A stretch of DNA of 64,000 nucleotides from Mumia sp. ZJ1417 (lineage in GTDB: Bacteria; Actinomycetota; Actinomycetes; Propionibacteriales; Nocardioidaceae). The stretch lies in contig NZ_CP059901.1 of assembly GCF_014127285.1 (NCBI RefSeq), positions 310,001 to 374,000 on the forward strand, written 5' to 3'. A model generated the notes under the pieces. That model did no database searches. It was not told where the DNA came from and saw nothing but the letters and a program-made list of their open reading frames with translations. This document shows, one piece after another, positions 8,574 through 17,058 of the stretch. How positions within the stretch are numbered: position 1 is the first letter of the stretch; every line of letters begins with the position of its first letter. The position numbers and the translations under genes were made by a program.

Positions 8574-9764
8574 ATGAATGGAGAGGCGACGATCCTGCAC
8601 GCTGATCTCGACTCGTTCTTCGCGTCGGTCGAGCAGCGCGACGACCCGTCGCTGCGCGGGCGCCCGGTGCTGGTCGGGGGCGGGGTGGTCGTCGCGGCCA
8701 GCTACGAGGCCAAGGCGTACGGGGTCCGGACTCCGATGGGGATCGTCGAGGCCAAGGCGTTGTGCCCCGGAGCGGTCGTCGCGTCGCCGCGCTTCGAGGC
8801 GTACTCGGCGGCGAGCAAGACCGTCTTCGAGGTCTTCCGCGACACGACGCCGCTGGTCGACCCGATCTCGATCGACGAGGCGTTCATGGAGGTCGGCGGG
8901 CTGGCGCGCCTCGTCGGATCGCCCGAGGCGATCGCCGCGCGCCTGCGTGAGCGGGTGCGCGACGAGGTCGGGCTCCCGATCACGGTGGGCGTCGCGCGGA
9001 CCAAGTTCCTCGCCAAGATCGCGAGCGCGTACGCCAAGCCGGACGGGCTGCTCGTCGTCCCCGTCGACGGCGAGCGGGCGTTCCTGCACCCGCTGCCGGT
9101 CGAGCGGATGTGGGGTGTCGGTGCCAAGACCGGCGCGAAGCTGCGGGCACGTGGCATCGAGCAGATCGGCGACCTCGCGGCGGTGCCTCCGCACGCGCTC
9201 GCGGCGTACGTCGGGCGCGCCGCGGCCTACCACCTCCACGCCCTCGCCAACGGGCAGGACCCGCGACGCGTCGAGACCGGACGACGCCGTCGTTCGGTGG
9301 GGGCGCAGCGGGCGCTCGGCCGGCGACCCAAGGACATGGCCGAGATCGACGCGTCGCTCGCCGGTCTCGTCGATCGTGTCACGCGCCGGATGCGCAAGGC
9401 TGAGCGTGAGGGCCGTACGGTCACGCTGCGCCTGCGCTTCGACGACTTCACCCGCGCGACGCGCTCGCACACGCTGCCGCGTCCGACCGCCCGTACCGAC
9501 CGGGTCCTCCTCGTCGCGCGCTCGCTCCTCGACGTCGCCGCGCCGATGATCGCCGAACGTGGCTGCACGCTGGTCGGCGTCGCGGTGAGCGGTTTCGACA
9601 CGTACGAGGGCGTCCAGCTCGAGCTGCCTTTCGGCGAGCCGGGCTCCGCGTCGCTCGACCTCGCGCTCGACGACGTACGAGAGCGGTTCGGGTCCGACGC
9701 CGTGCTGCGCGCCTCGCTTGTGAAGCGCGGCCAGGGCTTCGCGATGCCCACCCTCCCCGACTAA
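8574..9764 (+). CDS. dinB: DNA polymerase IV (Y-family translesion polymerase)
   Basis: A 396-residue polymerase. Catalytic carboxylates are in ILHADLDSFFASVE (D11) and PISIDEAFME (about residues 102-103). A little-finger domain follows, and a C-terminal beta-clamp binding peptide QLELPF lies near residue 347. It copies past damaged bases. The ATG at 8574 is chosen over the in-frame ATG at 8553 because the LexA palindrome fills 8560-8573 and homology to other DinB proteins starts only after it. No Shine-Dalgarno precedes 8574, so the mRNA is probably leaderless. The AACATA at 8562-8567 could serve as the -10 element. Confidence 0.95.
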   Translation: MNGEATILHADLDSFFASVEQRDDPSLRGRPVLVGGGVVVAASYEAKAYGVRTPMGIVEAKALCPGAVVASPRFEAYSAASKTVFEVFRDTTPLVDPISIDEAFMEVGGLARLVGSPEAIAARLRERVRDEVGLPITVGVARTKFLAKIASAYAKPDGLLVVPVDGERAFLHPLPVERMWGVGAKTGAKLRARGIEQIGDLAAVPPHALAAYVGRAAAYHLHALANGQDPRRVETGRRRRSVGAQRALGRRPKDMAEIDASLAGLVDRVTRRMRKAEREGRTVTLRLRFDDFTRATRSHTLPRPTARTDRVLLVARSLLDVAAPMIAERGCTLVGVAVSGFDTYEGVQLELPFGEPGSASLDLALDDVRERFGSDAVLRASLVKRGQGFAMPTLPD

Positions 9765-9768
9765 CCCC

Positions 9769-9830
9769 CGGGTCACTCTCGCCCGCTCTCGGGTCACTCT
9801 CCGCCCGCTCCCGGGTCACCTTCCGCGGGC
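9769..9830. repeat. Tandem repeat of about 21 bases, core CGGGTCAC
   Basis: Three imperfect units start with CGGGTCAC at 9769, 9790 and 9812, each followed by a C-rich tail (CTCTCGCCCGCTC or similar). They fill the whole gap between the convergent dinB and alkylsulfatase genes. The same core, in the other orientation, recurs at 26747-26803 and at 25764-25773. This is possibly an interspersed element or a transcript-end structure. Confidence 0.7.
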
Positions 9831-11630
9831 TCAGGGCTCGACGACGTGGAACATGGGATCGGGCTCGTCGGTCAACGCGAGCAGCGTCGTGAGCACCGAG
9901 GCGTCGCCCTCCACGTCAATGCCGTCGAGCGACGCTGATCCGAGCAGGCCGAGGAGCTGCGCCTTCGTCAGCTGTACGGTGACGTCCGCGCTGTCGTCGC
10001 GCCGCGTCGGGAAGTGGACGAGCGCGCCGTTCGACAGCTCCATCCGGTACGTCTCGCCGCTGTCGGTGAGCTCCCACCGGATGCTGGCGGTGGTCCCGGC
10101 CGCCTTCGCGCCGTCGAGCCGGATCGCGATCGTGTCGAACAGCTGCGTGACCGTGAGCGCACTGACCATACCCGCCGACGACACGAAGCCGGCCGGGTGG
10201 CCACCACGCAGCTCGTGAGCTCCGGTCAGGAAGCAGTTGCGCCAGGTCGCGTTCTCGGCGCCGAGCCCCAGGCGCTCGAGCACGTTGGCCAGCGCCTCAC
10301 GCGCCGGCGCGTTCGTCGGGTCCGCGAAGACGGCGTGGCTGCCCAGCTCCGCGGCGAAGCGCAGGTCCCCGGCGTCGGCGTACCGGTCGACGGCCTCCAC
10401 GACCTTGTCGACACCGCCGAGCAGCTCGACGTAGCGCGCCGCCTGCACCTCAGGCGGGTGCTGCCACAGGTGAGCCGGGTTGCCGTCGTACCAGCCCAGG
10501 TAGCGCTGGAAGATCGCCTTCACGTTGTGGCTGAGCGAGCCGTAGTAGCCGCGTGTGCTCCAAGCGTCCTTCAGTGACGCCGGCATCGGGAGCATCTCCG
10601 CGATCTCCGCCCCCACGTACCCCTGGTTCATCAGCCGCAGAGTCTGGTCGTGCATGTACGCGTAGAGGTCGCGCTGGTCGGTGAGGAAGTCGATGATCGC
10701 GTCCGACCCCCAGGTCGGCCAGTGGTGCGACGAGAAGACGACGTCGGCATCGTGGGCGAACAGCTCGACCGCCTCGGCGAGGTAGCGCGACCAGATCCGC
10801 GAGTCCCGCACCTGTGCGCCGCGCAGCGTCAGGAGGTTGTGCATGACGTGCGTGGCGTTCTCCGCCATGCAGAGCACCCGGTGGTCGGGGAAGAAGAAGT
10901 TCATCTCCGCCGGCGACTCGGTGTTCGGTGTCAGCTGGAAGACGAACCGCACCCCGTCGAGCGTCTCCTCCTGGCCGGTACGCGTGATGTCGAGCGTCGG
11001 AGGGATCAGACCGATCGTCCCGGCGGACGCGCGCGGCCCGAGGCCGATGCCGACCGAGCCCTCCGGCGTCGCGTCCAGCGGATGGCCGTCGTAGTAGTAG
11101 CCGCGCCGGAGCATCGCGACCCCGGCGTAGACGTTCTCCGAGACTGCGTGCTCCAGGAAGTGCTCCGGTGCCACGATCGGCACGTCGGTGTCCGCGTCGA
11201 CGACCCCGAGGACGCCGCCGAAGTGGTCGATGTGCGCGTGCGTGTAGATCACGGCGGTGACCGGACGGTCGCCACGATGCTCCCGGTAGAGCGCCAAGCC
11301 CGCGGCGGCGCACTCCGCGCTGACGAGCGGGTCGATGACGATCACGCCGGTATCGCCCTCGACGAGCGTCATGTTGGAGATGTCGAAGCCGCGGACCTGG
11401 GAGAAGCCGGGCGCCACCTCGTACAGGCCGTGCCGCCCGGTCAGCTTCGCCTGCCGCCACAGGCTCGGATCGACCGTATCGGGCGTCTCGCCTGTGACGA
11501 ACGCGAGCGCGTCGGCGTCGAAAACGACGTTGCCCGCGGCGTCGGTGATCGTCGCCGGAGAGATCGTGCCCACGAACCCGCGACCGGCGTTGACGAAGTC
11601 TGGGTGATCCTCGGAGTACGTGGTGGCCAT
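9831..11630 (-). CDS. Alkylsulfatase of the SdsA1/BDS1 type (metallo-beta-lactamase fold plus SCP2 domain)
   Basis: A 599-residue protein. The N-terminal MBL domain has the zinc motif THAHIDHFGG (H131, H133, D135, H136) and the further ligand region AENATHVMHNLLTLRG seen in linear alkylsulfatases. A central helical dimerisation domain follows. The last 130 residues form an SCP2-like lipid-binding domain (IRLDGAKAAGTTASIRWELT). The enzyme would hydrolyse primary alkyl sulfates such as SDS to alcohol and sulfate. Unlike P. aeruginosa SdsA1 it has no signal peptide, so it is probably cytoplasmic. It diverges from a LuxR-type regulator 123 bases away, a plausible controller. Confidence 0.9.
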   Translation of the reverse strand: MATTYSEDHPDFVNAGRGFVGTISPATITDAAGNVVFDADALAFVTGETPDTVDPSLWRQAKLTGRHGLYEVAPGFSQVRGFDISNMTLVEGDTGVIVIDPLVSAECAAAGLALYREHRGDRPVTAVIYTHAHIDHFGGVLGVVDADTDVPIVAPEHFLEHAVSENVYAGVAMLRRGYYYDGHPLDATPEGSVGIGLGPRASAGTIGLIPPTLDITRTGQEETLDGVRFVFQLTPNTESPAEMNFFFPDHRVLCMAENATHVMHNLLTLRGAQVRDSRIWSRYLAEAVELFAHDADVVFSSHHWPTWGSDAIIDFLTDQRDLYAYMHDQTLRLMNQGYVGAEIAEMLPMPASLKDAWSTRGYYGSLSHNVKAIFQRYLGWYDGNPAHLWQHPPEVQAARYVELLGGVDKVVEAVDRYADAGDLRFAAELGSHAVFADPTNAPAREALANVLERLGLGAENATWRNCFLTGAHELRGGHPAGFVSSAGMVSALTVTQLFDTIAIRLDGAKAAGTTASIRWELTDSGETYRMELSNGALVHFPTRRDDSADVTVQLTKAQLLGLLGSASLDGIDVEGDASVLTTLLALTDEPDPMFHVVEP

Positions 11631-11753
11631 AGCCTCACGGTCCGTCGCCTACAGCTCAATCGCATCGCCCGCCGAGGGTGAGGCAGGACGAGCCTGCCGG
11701 AGAGCGACCGCCACGGCACGAACGCCGATACCCTGTCGCGCAGGGAGGTCCGC

Positions 11754-14510
11754 ATGCTGATCGGGCGCGACGAGGAGCTCGCGGTCCTCGCGACCACCGT
11801 GGCGCACGCCCGTGCCGGCAGGTCGCGGACGACCGTGGTGGCGGGAGCCCCCGGGAGCGGGAAGTCCGCCCTTCTCGAGGCTTCGGTACGGTCTCTCGCG
11901 CCGGAGGTCACTCTGCTGCGCGCTGCCGGGCACGTCGCCGAGTCCGACCTCCCGTACGCCGGGCTGCACCAGCTGCTGGCCCCCTTCGCCGCGGAGCTCG
12001 CCGGCCACGCCGAGCCTCGGGGACGGGCGCTCGCAGGGGCCGTCGCCTTCGCTCCAGCTGAACCTGTCGAACGACTCCCGGTGGCGAGCGCGCTCGTCTG
12101 GTTCCTCTCCGAGCTCGCCGCGGCCCGCGGCCCGGTCGTCGTGGCTGTCGACGACGTCCAGTGGCTCGACTCCTCGACCCGCCAGGCCCTCGTGTTCGCG
12201 GCGCGCCGGCTCGACGCCGACCCCGTCACGTTCTGGCTCGGCACCCGCGAGCCCGACGGGCTTCGCGGCGTCGGAACCACGCTAATGCTCGAGCCGCTGT
12301 CGCACCAGGAGTCGCTCGCGATGCTCCGTGCCCGCCACGCCGGCATGAGCGCCGTCGTGGCCGAACGCATCGCCGCCGAGACGGGCGGGCTTCCCCTCGC
12401 GCTGGCGGAGGTGCCGCTCGACCTGCGGCCCGCGCAGCGCCGCGGACGCGAGCCGCTCCCCGTACGGCTCCCCGTGGGCCCGTCGCTGGAAACCTTGTAC
12501 GCGCCGCGGATCAAGGCGCTCACCGACGCCGGCCGTTTCGCCGTGCTGCTCGTGGCGCTGGACGACCTCGACACCGCCGCGACGACACGTGCCCTGGCCG
12601 CCGCCGGCCTGAGCCGTGACGACCTCGATCTGGGCGAACGCCTCGGGCTCGTCGCCGTACGGGACGAGCGATGGGCTCCCGTCCATCCGAGCCTCGGAGC
12701 CGCCGTCCAGGCGTCGGCGACGGTCCGCGAGCTCGAGGACGCGCACCGCATCCTCGCCGAGTGCTTCCGCGACGATCCGGTACGGCACGCCTCCCATCTC
12801 CGGCACGTCGCTCACGTTCCCGACAGCCTCGTCGTCGCCGCGCTCGTGGCGGCGGCGGAGCAGGCTGCCCGTCAGGAGGCGCCGGCAGAGGCCGCACTCG
12901 CGTGGGAGTCGGCGGCAGCGCGCACGCCGACCGGGCCCGAGCGAAGCCAGCTCACCGCCCGCGCCGCCCAGGCGTACATGCAGGCCAGGGCCGCAGGCCC
13001 CGCGATGCGCGTGCTGAGCGAACTCGTCGACGGAGCGCCGGATGATCCGACGCGGGCACGGTGGGCGACGCTGCTCGTGATGGCCGCGCTGTGGTCGCAG
13101 GAGGATCCACCCGTCGACCTCGACGCGTACGCGCACCTCGGCTTCACCCTCGTACGACGGGCCCCGGACCCAGGCGAGGGCACCGCCGCAGCCGGTCTCG
13201 ATCTCGTGATGGCGGTGGTGTCGCTCGCGATGGCCTGGGGAGACGTCGGCCGTGCCCGCGGGTACGCCGATCGCTTGCGCGCGTCCGTGACCGACCAGCG
13301 GATCCCCACCCTGCACCGGGCCCTCCTGGACGTCCTCGACCTGATGACCGGGGTCGAGGGCGCGGGCGGCTTCCTGCGTGGTGAGTGGCTCGAGACCGTC
13401 GTCGCCGACGGCGGCTCCGGCTCCGACCCGACCCTGGCGCTCGGGTTCGCCGGTCTCGCCGTGTCGCACCTGGGCGATCTCGACGGATGCGTCGACGTCG
13501 CACGTCGTTGCGAGGAGCTGGCCCGCGTCACCGGTGGTGAGAGTGCGGCGCGGCTGTCGTCGAACGCGATCACCATGATCGTGTGGGAACGGCGCAGTGA
13601 GTGGTCCCGTGCGGTCCTGGAGCTGTCCGCGGCCGAGGGGGCCGCGCGCGATCACGACTTCACCGGGCCGTACGCGCACATCCTGCTGCGCCACGCCTAC
13701 CTCAAGGCGTGCCAGGGTGATCGCGACGAGTGCCTCGCGCTGCTGGCCCGAGGCGTGGAGGTCGTCGAGCGCCAGAGCCCCGCGCTGGCGCACAGCGAGG
13801 CGTGCGTCCGAGGGATGCTGCTGCTGTCCACGAGCGACTTCGCCGCTGCGGCAGACGCGCTCGACGAGGCGACGGCGCTGGAGCGCGCGACGGGCGGCGA
13901 GAACCTCGCGTACGTCGCCCGCTTCCCCAACCAGTTCGAGGCCTACTGGCACTGCGGACGCGAGGACGAGCTGCTCCCTGACCTGGCCGCGTACGAGGCC
14001 CGGGCCCTTCGGGACCAGCACGGGCTGTCCCTCGCGTGGGCGGCGCGCTGTCGGGCCCTTCTCGCCGGCCCCGACGATGTCGACGCGCTTTTCGCGCGCG
14101 CGGTCCGGCTGCATGACGGCGCGACCCACGGGTTCGAACGCGCACGCACGCAGTTCTGCTGGGGCCTGCGGTTGCGCCGCATGCGGCGCAAGGCGGACGC
14201 GCGCCGGCACCTCGACGCAGCGCTCGGTGAGTTCGTGCGACTCGGAGCGGACGCGTGGACGGCCCGCACCCGGTCGGAGCTGGCGGCGTGCGGGGCGCGT
14301 CGGGCACCCCTCACCGACACCGCGTCACCCCTCGCCGAGCTCACGCCCCGCGAGTTCGAGGTGGCACGGGAGGTCGCGGCCGGGTTGTCGAACGCCGACG
14401 CCGCGGAGCGTCTGGTGATCTCGCAGCGCACCGTCGAGTACCACCTCGCCAACGTCTTCCGGAAGCTCGCGATCCGCGAACGCGCCGCGCTGCCCGCCTT
14501 CTTCGCCTGA
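11754..14510 (+). CDS. Large LuxR-family (LAL/AfsR-like) ATPase regulator
   Basis: A 918-residue regulator with Walker A GAPGSGKSALLE (residues 31-42), Walker B VVVAVDDVQWLD (about 128-139), a long helical repeat region and a C-terminal LuxR HTH (LTPREFEVAREVAAGLSN, then QRTVEYHLANVFRKLAI). The ATG has a good ribosome site (GGGAGG, six bases upstream). It is divergent from the alkylsulfatase gene, so it may regulate that gene; the 123-base shared gap would hold both promoters. It is the second member of this family in the window, the first being at the left edge. Confidence 0.92.
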   Translation: MLIGRDEELAVLATTVAHARAGRSRTTVVAGAPGSGKSALLEASVRSLAPEVTLLRAAGHVAESDLPYAGLHQLLAPFAAELAGHAEPRGRALAGAVAFAPAEPVERLPVASALVWFLSELAAARGPVVVAVDDVQWLDSSTRQALVFAARRLDADPVTFWLGTREPDGLRGVGTTLMLEPLSHQESLAMLRARHAGMSAVVAERIAAETGGLPLALAEVPLDLRPAQRRGREPLPVRLPVGPSLETLYAPRIKALTDAGRFAVLLVALDDLDTAATTRALAAAGLSRDDLDLGERLGLVAVRDERWAPVHPSLGAAVQASATVRELEDAHRILAECFRDDPVRHASHLRHVAHVPDSLVVAALVAAAEQAARQEAPAEAALAWESAAARTPTGPERSQLTARAAQAYMQARAAGPAMRVLSELVDGAPDDPTRARWATLLVMAALWSQEDPPVDLDAYAHLGFTLVRRAPDPGEGTAAAGLDLVMAVVSLAMAWGDVGRARGYADRLRASVTDQRIPTLHRALLDVLDLMTGVEGAGGFLRGEWLETVVADGGSGSDPTLALGFAGLAVSHLGDLDGCVDVARRCEELARVTGGESAARLSSNAITMIVWERRSEWSRAVLELSAAEGAARDHDFTGPYAHILLRHAYLKACQGDRDECLALLARGVEVVERQSPALAHSEACVRGMLLLSTSDFAAAADALDEATALERATGGENLAYVARFPNQFEAYWHCGREDELLPDLAAYEARALRDQHGLSLAWAARCRALLAGPDDVDALFARAVRLHDGATHGFERARTQFCWGLRLRRMRRKADARRHLDAALGEFVRLGADAWTARTRSELAACGARRAPLTDTASPLAELTPREFEVAREVAAGLSNADAAERLVISQRTVEYHLANVFRKLAIRERAALPAFFA

Positions 14511-14611
14511 GCCCACACTCTGGTGGTCGGCACGGATACGGGCCGGGGTGCGTCGCGCTGAGACTACGAACGACCTGACGTCTCGTCACTCCGTACGAAT
14601 CGAGCACCCGC

Positions 14612-16336
14612 ATGCGCCGCCTCGTCCTCCTGACCGTCTCCGCCATGCTCGCCAGCACGGCCACCATGACCGGCAGCCCTGCCCGAGCGGCACCGGCCGA
14701 GGTCGCGCTCTCCCTCGCCGCCGGCAACGTCGCCTCGGTGGTGATCGGGCAGGACGGGAGACCGTACGGGACCGGCGTGAACCTGTACGGCTCCCTGACC
14801 GGCACCGGCGCGCGGACCACCCTGACCCCGATGTCGGGCCTGCCGTCGGGCGTACGAGCGGTCTCGGTCGCCGCGGGGCCGACGTGGTTCTCGCTCGTAC
14901 GAGGTTCCGACGGGCGGGTGTACGGGACCGGGGAGAACGGCGCGGGGCAGCTCACGGGGTCGGGAGACGTGGCGACGCTGCGTCCGCTGACGGGGATGCC
15001 TGCCGGGGTGCGTGCCGTCGACGTCGCCGCAGGCAACGGGTTCACGCTCGTCCTCGGCTCGGACGGCGTGGTGCGGGGAACGGGCGCGAACGTGAGCGGC
15101 CAGCTGACCGGGACGGGCAACCGCTCGACCCTCATGCCGCTGGTGGGACTGCCCGCCGGCGTGCGCGCGACGGCGATCTCCGCCGGCGCCCTGCACACGC
15201 TCGTGGTCGCGGACAACGGCGTCGTCTACGGGACGGGACTCAACGACCGGTCCCAGCTGACCGGCACCGGCTCCCGACGGACGCTGACGCCGCTGACCGG
15301 GTTGCCGGCCGGCAGGGTCCCCGTGGGGGTCGCGGCCGGGTGGCGCCACTCGGTCGTGCTGCTGGACGACGGAAGGCTGTACGGCACAGGCCTCAACGAC
15401 CTCGGTCAGATCTCCGGTACGGGCGACCGTACGACGTTGATGCTGATGCGGCCGCTCACCACCGGGGTCACCGCCGTGGCGATCAGTGCGGGTGAGAACC
15501 ACACGGTCGCGATCGGCTCGGACGGCGAGGCGTACGCCGTCGGCAGCAACGCGTGGGGGCAGGTGGGCGGCATCGCGCTTCACCGGGTCTCGTTCGCGAG
15601 CATCACCGACCGTGTCACGCCCGAGGTCGTCGGGATCTCCGCGACCAACAGCAGCCACACCCTGGTGCGCACCGCCGACGGCGTGGCGCGGGGTATCGGA
15701 CGGAACTCGAACAACCAGCTCACCGCGCGCAACCCCAACCTCACGACCGTGGTGGCCCCGCTGGGCGGCCAGCTCCTCCTCGCCACGAGACGACCGACGA
15801 TCCGTGGCGTGTCTCGGGTCGGAGACGTGCTCACGGTCGACGTGGGCGCCTGGAGCCCGGCCGCGACGCACTACGCATACCGGTGGCTGCGTGACGGTGT
15901 GGTGATCGCCGGGGCGACGGCGAGGGCCCACCGGCTTCTTGCGGCCGACCGCGGCCGACACCTCACGGTGGAGGTGATCGCCGCACAGGGCACGTACGCG
16001 CTCGGTCGTGCGCGGTCCGCGCCGTCGGCGAGGGTGCGGTACGGCGTCGCGCCCCGCTACGTGCGGGCACCGAGACCGCGGATCGTCGGCGTCAAGAAGG
16101 TCGGCAAGCGCCTGCGGATCGCTCGTCTCGCCCCCTCCGGGTTCGCGCCGGCACCGACCCGCCTGCGCTACCAGTGGTTCCGCGGCGCCAAGAAGATCCG
16201 GGGAGCGACGAAGGCGACGTACCGGGTCACGCGCAAGGACCGCGGCAAGCGGCTCAAGGTCCGCATCGTCGCCGTACGGCCGGGTCACCTGAGCGGCAGC
16301 CTCGACACACGCCGGGTCAGGATCTCGCGCCGCTGA
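14612..16336 (+). CDS. Secreted RCC1-repeat (beta-propeller) protein
   Basis: A 574-residue protein with a Sec signal peptide (basic MRRL start, hydrophobic core, cleavage near SPARAAPAE). Residues about 35-395 are seven repeats of about 52 residues, each with a YGTG or similar turn, a GQLTGTG segment and a GLPAGVRAV segment followed by AAG. Seven units would close one RCC1-like propeller. Two C-terminal repeats of about 80 residues (RWLRDGVVIAGATARAHRL; QWFRGAKKIRGATKATYRV) belong to an Ig-like type common in secreted actinobacterial proteins. There is no LPXTG anchor. The binding partner is unknown. Confidence 0.87.
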   Translation: MRRLVLLTVSAMLASTATMTGSPARAAPAEVALSLAAGNVASVVIGQDGRPYGTGVNLYGSLTGTGARTTLTPMSGLPSGVRAVSVAAGPTWFSLVRGSDGRVYGTGENGAGQLTGSGDVATLRPLTGMPAGVRAVDVAAGNGFTLVLGSDGVVRGTGANVSGQLTGTGNRSTLMPLVGLPAGVRATAISAGALHTLVVADNGVVYGTGLNDRSQLTGTGSRRTLTPLTGLPAGRVPVGVAAGWRHSVVLLDDGRLYGTGLNDLGQISGTGDRTTLMLMRPLTTGVTAVAISAGENHTVAIGSDGEAYAVGSNAWGQVGGIALHRVSFASITDRVTPEVVGISATNSSHTLVRTADGVARGIGRNSNNQLTARNPNLTTVVAPLGGQLLLATRRPTIRGVSRVGDVLTVDVGAWSPAATHYAYRWLRDGVVIAGATARAHRLLAADRGRHLTVEVIAAQGTYALGRARSAPSARVRYGVAPRYVRAPRPRIVGVKKVGKRLRIARLAPSGFAPAPTRLRYQWFRGAKKIRGATKATYRVTRKDRGKRLKVRIVAVRPGHLSGSLDTRRVRISRR

Positions 16337-16370
16337 CCTCGCTGAAGCGACGGCGCCGGGATGACCGCGG

Positions 16371-16754
16371 TCAGGTGATCAGGGTCATCCCGGCCCGCTC
16401 ATCGAGCGTCATCACGCGCGTACAGCCTGCAGCCGCGCTTGCTTCGGTGATGAGCGCGTCGGCAAAGTCCGCGCCTCGGCGCGTACGTCGTAGCGCGGCG
16501 CGGACGAGGTCGGGACTCTCCGTGCGGAGCTCTTGTGCGTCCAGGAGGGCCTCGAAGAACTCCAGCCGTCGATCTCGCGCGATGGCGTACGCCCGATCGA
16601 GCACCCACCACGTCTCGGTGAGCACGACCAGGCTGACGTATCCGGGCGAGTCCGCGCTCAGGCCGTCGACGACGGCGTCGGCTCGCCCGGCCTGATCCTC
16701 GTCGTCGCGAACGGCATACCGGATGACGACGTTCGAATCCAGCCCGATCTCCGA
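16371..16754 (-). pseudogene. vapC-like PIN-domain toxin without a usable start codon
   Basis: The frame reads like a complete VapC ribonuclease of about 127 residues. It begins IGLDSNVVIRYAV with the first catalytic Asp, continues to VVLTETWWVL, and ends ADFADALITEASAAAGCTRV then MTLDERAG with the later acidic residues. A TGA stop at 16755-16757 lies directly upstream, and no ATG, GTG or TTG occurs before the catalytic LDSN. The first GTG (16625) would remove about 43 residues, including the essential Asp. It therefore appears dead unless a non-standard start is used. The matching antitoxin remnant lies just upstream. Confidence 0.7.
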
Positions 16755-16890
16755 TCAGTCACCGCGTCCGCGATCGCGGCGTCCATCTCCTCCACGGTGA
16801 CGGGAGGACCACGTGTGCGCAGTCCGAGGGCGCCCCGGACGGCAGCAGGAATGGCGTTCGACGTTCGCCCACGCGCGTCCCGGAAACGAC
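16751..16890 (-). pseudogene. Remnant of an AbrB/MazE-type vapB antitoxin
   Basis: On the minus strand the frame reads NAIPAAVRGALGLR followed at once by GPPVTVEEMDAAIADAVTDR. In intact antitoxins of this family the first piece is the AbrB DNA-binding loop and the second is the C-terminal toxin-binding tail, with about 30 residues between. Those residues, the usual TSKGQ start and a start codon are missing here, and the upstream side runs into the tRNA terminator. This looks like an internally deleted gene. It supports reading the adjacent toxin as decayed. Confidence 0.6.
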
Positions 16891-16891
16891 A

Positions 16892-16923
16892 AGGACCCTC
16901 GAGCCTGATGGCTCGAGGGTCCT
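16892..16923 (-). terminator. Hairpin terminator after tRNA-Pro
   Basis: A perfect 14-base-pair inverted repeat (AGGACCCTCGAGCC / GGCTCGAGGGTCCT) with a four-base loop lies 12 bases past the tRNA 3' end. On the minus strand it is followed by TGTCGTTTCC, a weak U-rich run. Confidence 0.8.
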
Positions 16924-16935
16924 GCATGTCTGCTG

Positions 16936-17009
16936 TCGGGGTGACAGGATTTGAACCTGCGGCCTCGTCGTCCCGAACGACGCGCGCTACCAAGCTGCGC
17001 CACACCCCG
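16936..17009 (-). tRNA. tRNA-Pro (CGG)
   Basis: A 74-base cloverleaf on the minus strand. The acceptor stem is CGGGGTG/CACCCCG with discriminator A. The D arm contains GCGCAGCTTGGTAGCGC, the anticodon stem CGTCG/CGACG encloses loop TTCGGGA (anticodon CGG), and the T arm is GCAGGTTCAAATCCTGT. CCA is not encoded. It decodes CCG, the main proline codon in such a G+C-rich genome. Confidence 0.97.
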
Positions 17010-17058
17010 TGGCCCTCGTACGTCGTACGAGCAGAACGTCTCCGCGAGAGTCCCGCGC

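Noticed and set aside
16936-17009. tRNA-Pro as an integration site of a genomic island.
   Set aside because: No duplicated tRNA 3' end, integrase gene or phage gene is visible on either side. Only the broken vapBC remnant hints at past exchange.
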